This document shows, piece after piece, positions 11,385 through 20,961 of a stretch of DNA of 64,000 bases. The DNA is from Paraphysomonas bandaiensis. Lineage: Eukaryota; Chrysophyceae. The notes under the pieces are model-generated. The model made no database searches. It saw only the letters and a program-made list of their open reading frames with translations, and was not told where the DNA came from. Positions within the stretch are counted from its first letter, which is position 1. The number at the start of each line of letters is the position of its first letter. The translations under genes were made by a program, and so were the position numbers. Location: NCBI GenBank assembly GCA_965644295.1, contig CBFFRP010000375.1, positions 28,611-92,610 of the forward strand. The letters run 5' to 3'.

Positions 11385-12416
11385 CTAACATACAGTAAGT
11401 TTCCACAACACAACATCAGCTTGAGAAATAACTTTAGCACATTGAAATCCTTCAATCGAATTGACATCAACAGATCCCCTTGCATCACTTCCTCGTATCT
11501 TCTGGGCAATAAATATCACAGTATGCTGCGGTCGCGCAAGTGCCCTGATGACATGAAACAAGTTTGTGGCAATGGCGGGTTCATAGAGCACATCAGCCGC
11601 AACTATGACGTCTGCATATCCTGACCCCATTTCTGACTGAAACCTACACAGACTAGTTTCAGATTTCCAATCCAGCTCATGAGCGGACACTATGGTGTCA
11701 CTCAGATCGTTAAGAAGTAAATTTTCACGTGACAGTGGCACTTGCATACTTAAATCAGTACAATATACGTGGGAAAATAGCTGCGATTTTGCTAACAAGA
11801 TACTAGCCAGCGCACAGCCTGCACCGAGCTCAACAGCAATCCATCCTTCATGTCTACTATTACCTAACGCAGCTACACATTTCGATAAAACATTATCGAT
11901 GTGTCGACAAAACACCACACAACTATCCCATAAATGAGATCCCATTGTAATTCCTCTATCCTCCTTCACCAAAAGTGATACCGGCTTTCCTTCTATTTTC
12001 ACATTCAATGGACGATATGTAGTGCAAAGGATATTGAAATTCGGAGGAGGACATTCATCATATATTGTAATTACATCGGTCAGTAGAGGGAGTATAACAC
12101 AGCATTCAGGATATAATCGTCCATATATAAACAACTTATAGCTTCCAATAACCTCAGGCGGTCTCAACACTATATGACACACATCACCTTTTACAACAGC
12201 ACTCTCTATATAATCAATATGTGTATCTATATTATCTATACTTTCATGAGGTGTGATAAAATAAGCCCCAAGAGTGCAGTCTTTGATTAATCCAGACACC
12301 AATCCACTAAACTCTGAGCTTAAAGATACTGAAAACTTTAATGATTTACTATGTATGTAATCTTTAATACATCGATGAAAAACAATTCGTACCACATTAT
12401 CATTCGGATAGTTCAT
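11385..12416 (-). CDS. METTL21-type (Methyltransf_16) protein-lysine methyltransferase
   Basis: Single exon. Class I SAM-dependent methyltransferase motifs are clear in the C-terminal half: GSHLWDSCVVF ahead of motif I, VELGAGCALASILLA (SAM-binding glycine loop), YCTDLS (acidic motif II), and DVIVAADVLYEP, a version of the DxxY motif typical of METTL21/VCPKMT enzymes that methylate lysines of chaperones, VCP or translation factors. The N-terminal ~150 residues are not recognised. The frame is open to 12611, but a TATATATATAAG box at 12596-12608 (minus strand TATA) lies inside that extension, so translation must begin further in; ATG at 12416 gives 343 residues, and ATG at 12503 is the alternative. 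The protein target is unknown. Confidence 0.82.
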   Translation of the reverse strand: MNYPNDNVVRIVFHRCIKDYIHSKSLKFSVSLSSEFSGLVSGLIKDCTLGAYFITPHESIDNIDTHIDYIESAVVKGDVCHIVLRPPEVIGSYKLFIYGRLYPECCVILPLLTDVITIYDECPPPNFNILCTTYRPLNVKIEGKPVSLLVKEDRGITMGSHLWDSCVVFCRHIDNVLSKCVAALGNSRHEGWIAVELGAGCALASILLAKSQLFSHVYCTDLSMQVPLSRENLLLNDLSDTIVSAHELDWKSETSLCRFQSEMGSGYADVIVAADVLYEPAIATNLFHVIRALARPQHTVIFIAQKIRGSDARGSVDVNSIEGFQCAKVISQADVVLWKLTVC

Positions 12417-12595
12417 TGGTACAGAAGATGTAGATGGTTTGATATATGGATGTGGATATGTAGACAGAGCACATGCACAGAGACACATGCAGAGCACATG
12501 CATACCTACCAACCTACAAACTACTACAGAGTACCTACGCTGTGTATGGATAGTATACCTATACGGTATACTCGATATACGTCTGTATTGTGTTG

Positions 12596-12608
12596 CTATA
12601 TATATAAG
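12596..12608 (-). promoter_or_regulatory. TATA-like box of the methyltransferase gene
   Basis: Reads CTTATATATATAG on the minus strand, about 180 bp before the ATG at 12416 and 95 bp before the ATG at 12503. Position is plausible but unproven. Confidence 0.3.
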
Positions 12609-12639
12609 CACTGAAGCAACCTTCTCTCACATGTATGTT

Positions 12640-13660
12640 ATCGCAGCATTATATTTCCATGTATTCCGAGGCTTTCCGTCTTTAACTCTGGATGTGTTTG
12701 ATCACTCTTTGGAGAGCACAAACTCGGTGGCTGCATCACTAGATCATGTATGCGAGAAATACGATGCGTCCCAAAGCACAGTTAGAAGGTGGTTGGACAA
12801 ATATCTGGACACTGGATCAGTTAAACCAGAGTCTTAGTTCACATCACTCGCACCACACTGTCATTTCACTCGAACATATCAATTTTGTTAAAGAGTTGCT
12901 GGCAGAGAATTCATTTATTCCAACGAAGAATTATACCAAAAGGTTTTAACATGTACGGAGTGGCGTATACTTGGAACACCAAATGAAACGTACCATGAAC
13001 ACTGAGGGCTATTACAGTACAAGTTCGTCAAAGAATTTCCACAACTGAAATGAAGGCTTGAGGCGCTACTATAAGAATAATTTGGCCCGATCATTGGATG
13101 AAATTCCAGCTGGCTGCTATGCTGTTGTGGACGAACCACATCTCAAGCCGGCAGAAGTTCTACGCCGATATGGGCGATCTCCACATGGCTACCCTGCCTT
13201 CGTGAGTGGTGATGTTAAGGCCACTTAATCCCCAAGTTAGTTGTCGTGCCATTGCTGCGATGTCTATCGAAGGAATTTTTGTTGTTACTGTACACGAAGA
13301 AAATGTTGATCATAATATATTTTGATGCGCTATATCATTACATATTTCCAAGCATGAACCTTTTCCTGGGGATCGCAGTGCACTGCTCCTGGATAATGCT
13401 TCGACGGACGTGAAGATAAGTATTTATAATATGTGTGCAGAATTTGGCGTGATGGTTGTGTTCTCCCCCTTTATTCATATGATTTTTCATTAATTGAACC
13501 TGTATTCCATCTTGCCAAAGCGCACATTAGAAAGAAGTGGGGAATTATGTACGCATATAAACCACTTGCAGCCTAACTACATGAAGCTTTGTGGTCATGC
13601 TGTACTGCCTAAACTGCATGCAATTTATTCAATCGAATGGATAGTGCCGTTACTTGGAAA
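12640..13660 (+). pseudogene. Degenerate Tc1/mariner (IS630-type) transposase
   Basis: Pieces of a transposase appear in order in shifting frames. An N-terminal helix-turn-helix part is open to a stop at 12837 (contains SQSTVRRWLDKYLDTGS). A catalytic part follows around 13110-13480, with VVDEPHL...RRYGRSPHGYP (first aspartate region followed by the R-x-YG-R-S-P-x-G motif of this superfamily) and LLLDNAS (second aspartate motif). The usual PPYSPDLNPIE segment is recognisable only as PPFIHM at about 13470. At least three frameshifts and several stops separate the pieces, so it is dead. Terminal inverted repeats were not found by eye. Confidence 0.72.
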
Positions 13661-13942
13661 GAACAGTGCGAAGCCTGTAACTATTGATCATTTCCAGACT
13701 ATATTCTACTGTATACTCTACTCACTAGTTAGAAATATAGATGTACTGACGATTGAACTTGATATGTCTACTACTACCTTCGTGATATAATTTGATTAAC
13801 AATTATATGCAATAGATTCAAAAAATATTAATAAATCAAAAATAACAAAATTTTGAAAAGTTTGTGGAAATTTAAAATATTAGTTCATACAGTTGCATGC
13901 TAGGAAAAACAAGAGTCGAAATCAAAAAGTGAGACCAGACAG

Positions 13943-15075
13943 CTAACGATTGACTGTAATCGGTACTATTTAGTTAGAGGTGGCAGGGTAAGGAACATAA
14001 TACTTGGCCTCATACGGCACCCACTCACCCCTCTCATCCTTTTGTATTTCTTCTCACCATTCATGCAGTTGCTGTTGGCAATAACGCGGTGCATAACCAA
14101 AACCCCTGTGTCCATATGGTAATATTCCGGTGGGTAACCATACAGCACGTGATGCGGATATACGTCCAGTATAACTGGAAGTACGGCACAGTAAGTTGTA
14201 GATGATTCAAAGCAATATAGAGTATAGAGTATTGTATCTATTTACTTCTTCTTACACGTTTTAATGTAATATCATTCATTCTTTCCTCGCGGTTTGCTTG
14301 GTTTAGAAGACAGTTTCACCGGGTTGGTGATCTGGACAGTGCATTCTCAGTTTAAAAAGCACTTTAAAATTACAGTGGAAACGTTGTAAACACGGTCTTT
14401 CACATCAGACAGATTATAGAGCAGGGGGCGGTGGTAGTGGGTGTGATTCTTTTCAAACCGACGAGAAGATGATACTCTCACGTGCTCCATGTATTGGCTT
14501 TTATCACCCCCTTGAGGTCACTATACTTTGGGAAACCTTGTCTCACCCAATCCAACAGGAGAACCCATGTATTGAGTGCAGGGTCATACTCCAACGGGTC
14601 TTCCGCTGCATGTTTTTCACCTTCTGGGATACTAAAGTGTATTCACATAAGAAGTATGTTCTCAACTGTGAGTAGGGAGAGCTCGAGTAGCTCTATCGAA
14701 ATCAGTTTTTAGAAATCAAATCCTTCTTGCTCCAAGCTTTGGCACGACATCGCTCGATATGCAAACGATTCCTTTGTGCTTCCAAATGAGTCGATGTGTC
14801 CGCCACATCATCATGTTCACTTTACGTTGAAAGCTTAGACCTGTGATTGACTACCGTGACCAAATCCTCTCTGCTTGCGGATACCGCTTTGCATACGTTT
14901 TGGAGGAGAGTAAGCTCGAAGAGCTTTTGACCCTCTTCGCTACACTTGGTCACATGGCTCCTTTCATTGCCGGCGACCAGTACGTGTTTGTACTATCATT
15001 TCCTGGACGATGATTCAGGCCAACTTTGAAATGTTTCGAGTGCATGTATCGCACGGGGGAAGTTCATCCTGTTTA
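13943..15075 (+). repeat. Left arm of a large fold-back structure
   Basis: The segment matches the reverse complement of 15120-15890. Innermost 230 bp are virtually perfect; outer parts carry indels, and a ~250 bp dispersed repeat (14158-14405) interrupts this arm. A clear coding-like stretch lies at about 14830-15012 on the plus strand (for example QILSACGYRFAYVLEESKLE), ending at a stop; its family is not recognised. The loop between arms (15076-15119) is only 44 bp. Confidence 0.8.
14158..14405 (+). repeat. Dispersed ~250 bp repeat, possible solo LTR/PBS fragment
   Basis: Homologous to 17091-17335 (both start ATATACGTCC.GTATAACTG.AAGTA and share TTTCACCGGGTTGGTGATCTGGACAGTG-like text). 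It interrupts the left fold-back arm relative to the right arm, so it inserted after or during formation of the inverted repeat. The TGGTGAYCTGGACAG stretch could be a tRNA primer-binding site adjoining an LTR end, consistent with the Gypsy remains beside the other copy. Confidence 0.55.
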
Positions 15076-15119
15076 TGTTTCATACTGCAGTGACAGCCTA
15101 GGTTTGTGAATTTTTCCCT

Positions 15120-15890
15120 TAAACAGGATGAACTTCCCCCGTGCGATACATGCACTCGAAACATTTCAAAGTTGGCCTGAATCATCGTCCAGGAAATGAT
15201 AGTACAAACACGTACTGGTCGCCGGCAATGAAAGGAGCCATGTGACCAAGTGTAGCGAAGAGGGTCAAAAGCTCTTCGAGCTTACTCTCCTCCAAAACGT
15301 ATGCAAAGCGGTATCCGCAAGCAGAGAGGATTTGGTCACGGTAGTCAATCACAGGTCTAAGCTTTCAACGTAAAGTGAACATGATGATGCGGCGGACACA
15401 TCGAGTCATTTGGAAGCACAAAAAAAGATTTTATTTTGTGATAACTAATTTTGATAGAGCTACTCGAGATACTCCCGAGGGCAAGAAAGTAAAGAACTAC
15501 TCACAGTTGAGAACATACTTCTTACGTTAATGTACTTTAGTACCCCAAAAGGTGAAACACATGCAGCTGAAGACCCGTTGAAGTATGACAAGCCAATACC
15601 TGGAGCACGTGAAAGTATCATCTTCTCGTCGGTTTGAAAAGGATCACACCCACCACCACCACCACCATCGCACCACGTACTGTATGATGGTTACCCGCCG
15701 GAATATTACCATATATGGACACAGGGGTTTTGGTTATGCACCGCGTTATTGCCAACAGCAACTGCATGAATGGTGAGAAGAAATGCAAAAGGACGAGAGG
15801 GGTGAGTGGGTGGCGTATGAGGCCGAGTATTAAGTTCCTTATCCTGTCACCCCTAACTAAATAAAACCAATTACAGTCAATCGTTATCTG
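15120..15890 (-). repeat. Right arm of the large fold-back structure
   Basis: Inverted copy of 13943-15075 lacking the 250 bp insertion and part of the middle (14700-14770). It includes a (CAC/ACC)n tract near 15648-15670, which reads as GGTGGT in the other arm. Reading frames in this arm are interrupted. Confidence 0.8.
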
Positions 15891-15956
15891 CCCGGCACAA
15901 AATTCCTTCGATAGACTGTGGGCGTCTATATCTATGTTACGCTGTTTTTGTTTCAA

Positions 15957-16480
15957 AAGGATGGAATGGTTTCAAATGAATAGTTAAAGTACGTTCAAGG
16001 ATTGAGTATACTATGGTTGATACAACGAGTGATTGATGGTTGCACCAAGGTGCTTGCAGAAATACACAAGCAGTCCCGAGACAACTGAGCATTTTGTAAT
16101 CTGTGTTACCACTAGTCTAGAGTACAGTGTAATAGATAGATACATGCAATAAGTTCTCTCATGTAATAATCAGATCTTTATATACAACAAGTGATACTAA
16201 ATTTGAGGATGAATCAATTCAAATGGTGTTTATCATTAGAATTTCGAAGAAGGTTATGGTTTATGCTCAGATATTTATTTGACGGCTGTTAATTTTTTGA
16301 ATCTTGTTGTCATATATATATTATTTAAGAGAGAAAACATTCACCATAATGACAGACCATGAATATCAGATGGATGGAAACGTTGGTTGTTGATCGAATT
16401 GTGCGACTGTATTGTGGTTGTGCCACTGGTAGCTATTATGAATATGGTTATACAGTGAATACTCAAAAGTGAACTCAAAT
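15957..16480. other. Intergenic, no gene seen
   Basis: AT-rich sequence. It contains GGTTGCACCAAGGTGCTTGC at 16033-16052 followed by ACACAAGCAG, resembling the outer end of the 1-3325 element; otherwise nothing recognised. Confidence 0.45.
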
Positions 16481-17000
16481 GGCGATAAACCAGTTTCACA
16501 ACTATAACTTCATCATTTTAAATCAACTGAATCAGTAAATAGCATTTTGGATCACCCCATACATCCTGTAATCGTTCATGCACCAAAGCACGAATCTTAA
16601 CGTCTCTTGATTTGTTCTCTCAACCATATTTGATTCATGTCGATCTACTAAAAAGACAACATACAAAAACACACACCAAACCATTGACGACAACAATGCT
16701 CCATAAGTCAAGTGCTCTAATTGGCGCTTGTAACGAAGTACTCATACCCACACTCAGATTTTGACATATACGACAACGATCTATCAAATTTTGAATAACT
16801 TGTATGCTCAGGAAATACTTTAGACAATTTCAACTATGTCCGCTTTTTTAGTACCATGGTGGCCCCATACGACGTTGTGAACCAAATTAAAGGCTTCCTT
16901 AACTGATTTAGGCCGTAAATTTTGACTCGCTAGTTCGTCAAGAGTGTCACGCATACCTGTTATTACTGCTATACGTGGACGGAGTTATACAGTGTTATAT
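16480..17000 (-). pseudogene. Degenerate Gypsy integrase fragment
   Basis: The stretch resembles, in the same orientation, the integrase region of the Gypsy element at 60995-64000: segment 16700-16810 parallels about 62405-62530 (the region encoding the zinc-binding C-P-I-C-Q-K motif) and 16560-16650 parallels about 62035-62120. The two blocks are adjacent here but about 300 bp apart in the intact copy, so there is an internal deletion. Many stops; not functional. Confidence 0.6.
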
Positions 17001-17090
17001 ACGGCTGTGCTCTCGGGAGTAGGGTGTTATTGTATTTCATTTTCAGTTTTTGTCAGTACATTTTGCTGTGTTGAGTATCCTTGAAGGGAT

Positions 17091-17335
17091 ATACGTCCCG
17101 TATAACTGCAAGTATGATACGGTAGATTGTAGATGATTTATAGTGACTTAGAATAGCGTTGTTATATTCACTCTTTACACGTTTTAACACGTAATTTTAT
17201 TCATTCTATACTTGCGGTTTGCTTTTGTTAGGAGGCAGTCTCACCGGTTTGGTGACCTGGACAGTGTATTCTTGGGTTGGGAAGCACTTTAAATTCAGAA
17301 AACGTTGTAAGCACGATCTTTCTTATCATAATGAT
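17091..17335 (+). repeat. Second copy of the ~250 bp dispersed repeat
   Basis: About 80% similar by eye to 14158-14405. It sits between the degenerate integrase fragment and the inverted Gypsy gag/protease piece, so it may be an LTR plus primer-binding site of that Gypsy lineage (TGGTGACCTGGACAGTG at about 17258). Confidence 0.5.
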
Positions 17336-17426
17336 TACAGTGTTAATCCACCCTCAGCATTCATTTCCTTGAGGCATGGACTCTTCTTATAAACTTCATC
17401 AAATCTTCATGAATACTCTTAAGGTC

Positions 17427-17877
17427 AAATTTCTTCAACTTATCTCCCACCTCATCCATATATGCCTTAGAAATAAAATTATCATTACTCGAACCGGAAT
17501 CAAACAAAGCTACATCTACTATTATCTTATCATTATCATCACTAATAAGCATTCCTTTCCTGTGTGCTGCTCTCCAGTATTTGCTGGTGGACATTCTGTA
17601 TAAGAAGTTAAACTGGGCAGCATGAAATATTGAATTCGATCAAAGATCGTCGATGGGATCCATATCACCCTGATCTTCCTGAATACGCGTTGCGACTCGA
17701 ATGCCCCCTTTGTCTTGTCCAAGTTTTTTCTGATACCATGGAACATTCTCTCGTGCCTGTTTTTGCTGAGGCCAAAAGGTGAAGGTCTCAATGGAGCTTC
17801 GTTAATCCCAAACCTAGCATTCATAGCTCGCAGTGTTTCTTTAAGAATTTCCTTATCGTGAGAAAATTTACAACTCT
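17427..17877 (-). pseudogene. Gypsy gag/protease fragment, left arm of an inverted duplication
   Basis: On the minus strand it encodes a gag tail with a CCCH-like C-x4-C-x3-H cluster (GCKDKSCKFSH) and then, after a frameshift, a retropepsin start (VALFDSGSSNDNFIS, catalytic D-S-G). It is the inverted copy of 18123-18410 plus 23703-23860. Flanks at 17343-17426 and 17884-17970 are direct repeats of each other, so this arm sits between short direct duplications. Not functional alone. Confidence 0.75.
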
Positions 17878-18122
17878 TGTCCTTGCATCCACCCTCAGCA
17901 TTCATTTCCTTGAAGCATGGACTCTGCTAGTAAACTTCCGCAGCCATCAAATCTTCATGAATACTCTTAAGGTCATCATCCTTTGCATCGACATTACTTT
18001 CCTTATTTTGTTTCTCATTCTCATCCGAATCGTCTTCCTCCATAGTAGCCAATATTGCAGCATTCAAATGTGGCTTTGTTTGAAAATTAAACCTGCCCTT
18101 GAATTGTTGATACTTCTAGAAA

Positions 18123-18410
18123 GAGTTGTAAATTTTCTCACGATAAGGAAATTCTTAAAGAAATACTGCGAGCTATGAATGCTAGGTTTGGGATTAACGA
18201 AGCTCCATTGAGACCTTCACCTTTTGGCCTCAGCAAAAACAGGCACGAGAGAATGTTCCATGGTATCAGAAAAAACTTGGACAAGACAAAGGGGGCATTC
18301 GAGTCGCAACGCGTATTCAGGAAGATCAGGGTGATATGGATCCCATCGACGATCTTTGATCGAATTCAATATTTCATGCTGCCCAGTTATACAGAATGTC
18401 CACCAGCAAA
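18123..18410 (+). pseudogene. Gypsy gag fragment, right arm, 5' part (target of Copia insertion)
   Basis: Plus-strand gag tail matching the inverted copy at 17427-17877 (for example NARFGINEAPLRPSPFGL). It is cut at 18410 by the Copia element and resumes at 23703, where the last five bases (GCAAA) are repeated as a target-site duplication. Confidence 0.8.
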
Positions 18411-18703
18411 TGTTGAGATCTGAAGATTCTATATACTTGCAATTGAGTGCAGTATTATGTGAGATGCAAGGATCGAAAGATATATATGTAATTAGTACAT
18501 TATATTATGTAGTATGAAACTGAAGTAGAAGTGGATGACTATACAGGATACGATCACTGAGTGGGTGGTTTGTACACTATAGTAGTAAATGAATGGTGTT
18601 GAACACATCGAACACAACTTAGGTTCTTTATCATGTAATGTTTATAATTTCATCTTATCAGTTGAGAATAGTAAACCTTAGCAAATAATGTCAACTTCTG
18701 TTA
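18411..18703 (+). repeat. 5' LTR of Copia element 1
   Basis: 293 bp beginning TGTTGAGATCTG and ending CAACTTCTGTTA. The ATG at 18688, the first of the gag frame, lies inside the final 16 bases of the LTR; ATG 18703 is the next in-frame choice, overlapping the LTR boundary. Confidence 0.93.
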
Positions 18704-20961
18704 TGGTAGCGAGTGATAGTTGTAGGGATGGGGAAGATGACAAGAAGCTACGGTTTGACAAGAACCAAGCAGACTATTCAGCGAGAAAAATCAAGATGCA
18801 TCTAATGAAGAAAAACCGAAACCATCTTGGCTTGGAGGACCCGCCAGCCGGAGGAAGGAATTTAGAGTCATGGAGAGAGCGTAATGATACCTGTGTTAGT
18901 ACTATTTGGGAGGCTTGCGAGCATGACCCTGATGTGTTGGAGGTAGCCAATCAATATTTGGAGGGGAAGGCAATTTTACCTGCTGATGATCCTGCTAAGG
19001 AGGTGTTATCCAGTGAGCTCCTTCAGACACTGGTTGATAGGTTCAGAGGCGAGATTGGGACTGTATTGGAGAAGACTACGGCAGAATACCATTCGTTCAA
19101 AATAAGGCCGGGGGAAAAGGTGTCTGTTGGGGTAGATCGACTGAACGGTATAATCCAGAAGCTCATAAAATTGGGACAACCGCAGACAGAGGCAAGTAAA
19201 TTAGCAAAGATAAAAGCAGCGCTGCAGATAGAGGAATTACATGATTTATGGATGTCGGTAGCGATGATGCCTAAAGCAACAACTACATTTGATTCGGTGA
19301 AAGAGGCTTGTGAAGAGTATGACGAGGCTATGACGCAGCTGAAGAAACTAAAGGGAGACAAATCTGAAGAGATCAATTTTACGGCGTCGAAGGAGCCAGT
19401 GGTTTGTTCATTTTGTCGGAAGAAGGGACATGTAGCAGCGAATTGTTATGCTAAGGAACGACAAAGAAAAATGGATAAGTTCAAAAGAAAAGGGAAGACA
19501 AAGGAAAAGGCTTCGAAGAGTGTGCAGCAGCCAGGTTCAAAGGATTATACTGGTTGTCATATCTGTGGAGATTTTAGTCATAAAGCCCGACAGTGCAAGT
19601 CGAAAAAACGGAAGAACATAAAAAACCCGGATAATGAGAATCCTCGAAAATCGAACAGGAAATTCGAGACAGAATGGAAGAAATACGTCAACGACGGAGA
19701 GTCGTCGGATGATGAAGCGAATATGTTTGGAGAAGAGGTTTTGCTATCGGTGGATACGTCGGAAGAACCTCGTGTATATCTGGACAGTTGTGCAAGTAAA
19801 AGACTGTTTATAGTAAAGGATAAAATTGCACTGGAGTCATTTACTCCTGAGTTTGGGGCAATCCAACTAACTAGAAAGGGTTCTCAATTGGAGACACAGG
19901 GGGCTGGTACATTCGGGGAATGGAGAGACATCAGAGTTAGTGAAGAAGCGGTGAAGAACATTGTGTCAGGAGGGATGCTGAGATCAATGGGATACGGATT
20001 ACAACTGCTTCGAAAGCCTAAAATCGTGGAATTGGACTCTGGAAACGAGGTGTTGACTGGAGAGTACGATGAGCATGGAGGGATGCCGTATGTGGACTTG
20101 ATGGAGGTGTTAAATCTGCCAAATGTGTCTATGTGCAATCAGATGGAGGAGGTAAATTTGTCGGATAATACAGGACAAGATGCGTTGGATCGCTTACATG
20201 AGCGTACTGGACATGTCTCGAAATCGAAGTTATTAGAAGCTCACCGACACATGTTATTCAGAGGATCAGGACTACAACGACATCACCTTTCGAAGGCAAA
20301 GGAGAAGAGTTGCAAGAAACCCCTGTGTAAATGGTGTGCCAAGGCGAAGATAACCAGGCATTCGTTCAAATCACGGGACAACGAAGAGCTAAGCGCAGTC
20401 AGGTTTCTGGAACGAGTGACAGCGGACATCTCAGTCTACCTGAATTGTGAATCCAGACAAGGGTATAAGTACGTGCTCCTATTCACGGACTTAGCAACAA
20501 AGATGATATGGGAATATGGATTGAGGACTCGAAGCGGAGAGGAGGTGTTCAAATGTCTACGACACTTGTGCGAGGTCCACTTAGTGAAGTACGAGGGGTG
20601 GAACCGTATAGTGGAGTATCATGCCGATGGAGGATCCGAACTTATTAGTCAGCAGATAAGAGAGTATCTGTTGCAGCGATATGGGACTCGGGTGTCACAT
20701 ACAACACGAGACACGCCAGAGCTCAACGCGGTGTCTGAGAGGAAATTCCGAACAATTGGGGAGATGACACTGACGATGTTGACGGCATCTGGACTTCCAA
20801 AGTCGTTCTGGTTTGATGCTTATCAAACTGCATGTTACATTGTGCGACGAATGCCAACTCGGACGTGGCAAGGATGGATGTCTCCATATGAGTGTGTCCC
20901 AGGGGGAGCGTTCCCAGCCTATCGTGGCTACGGAAATGGGGGTGCAAAGCATATGTGCTAA
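18688..20961 (+). CDS. Copia gag-protease-integrase (5' part of the polyprotein)
   Basis: 757 residues before the frame is lost. Order seen: gag core (~1-230), two zinc knuckles (C-x2-C-x4-H-x4-C: CSFCRKKGHVAANC near 247 and CHICGDFSHKARQC near 290), protease start YLDSCASKRLF near 370 (D-S-C instead of the usual D-S-G), pre-integrase H-x-H-C-x2-C zinc site (RLHERTGHVSK ... CKWC), and the integrase core with D-D-E residues in TADIS, HADGGSE and NAVSERK. It ends just after MSPYECVPGG, where other Copia integrases continue; the missing continuation is found in the next frame. In life, gag would form particles and integrase would insert the cDNA. Confidence 0.85.
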   Translation: MSTSVMVASDSCRDGEDDKKLRFDKNQADYSARKIKMHLMKKNRNHLGLEDPPAGGRNLESWRERNDTCVSTIWEACEHDPDVLEVANQYLEGKAILPADDPAKEVLSSELLQTLVDRFRGEIGTVLEKTTAEYHSFKIRPGEKVSVGVDRLNGIIQKLIKLGQPQTEASKLAKIKAALQIEELHDLWMSVAMMPKATTTFDSVKEACEEYDEAMTQLKKLKGDKSEEINFTASKEPVVCSFCRKKGHVAANCYAKERQRKMDKFKRKGKTKEKASKSVQQPGSKDYTGCHICGDFSHKARQCKSKKRKNIKNPDNENPRKSNRKFETEWKKYVNDGESSDDEANMFGEEVLLSVDTSEEPRVYLDSCASKRLFIVKDKIALESFTPEFGAIQLTRKGSQLETQGAGTFGEWRDIRVSEEAVKNIVSGGMLRSMGYGLQLLRKPKIVELDSGNEVLTGEYDEHGGMPYVDLMEVLNLPNVSMCNQMEEVNLSDNTGQDALDRLHERTGHVSKSKLLEAHRHMLFRGSGLQRHHLSKAKEKSCKKPLCKWCAKAKITRHSFKSRDNEELSAVRFLERVTADISVYLNCESRQGYKYVLLFTDLATKMIWEYGLRTRSGEEVFKCLRHLCEVHLVKYEGWNRIVEYHADGGSELISQQIREYLLQRYGTRVSHTTRDTPELNAVSERKFRTIGEMTLTMLTASGLPKSFWFDAYQTACYIVRRMPTRTWQGWMSPYECVPGGAFPAYRGYGNGGAKHMC

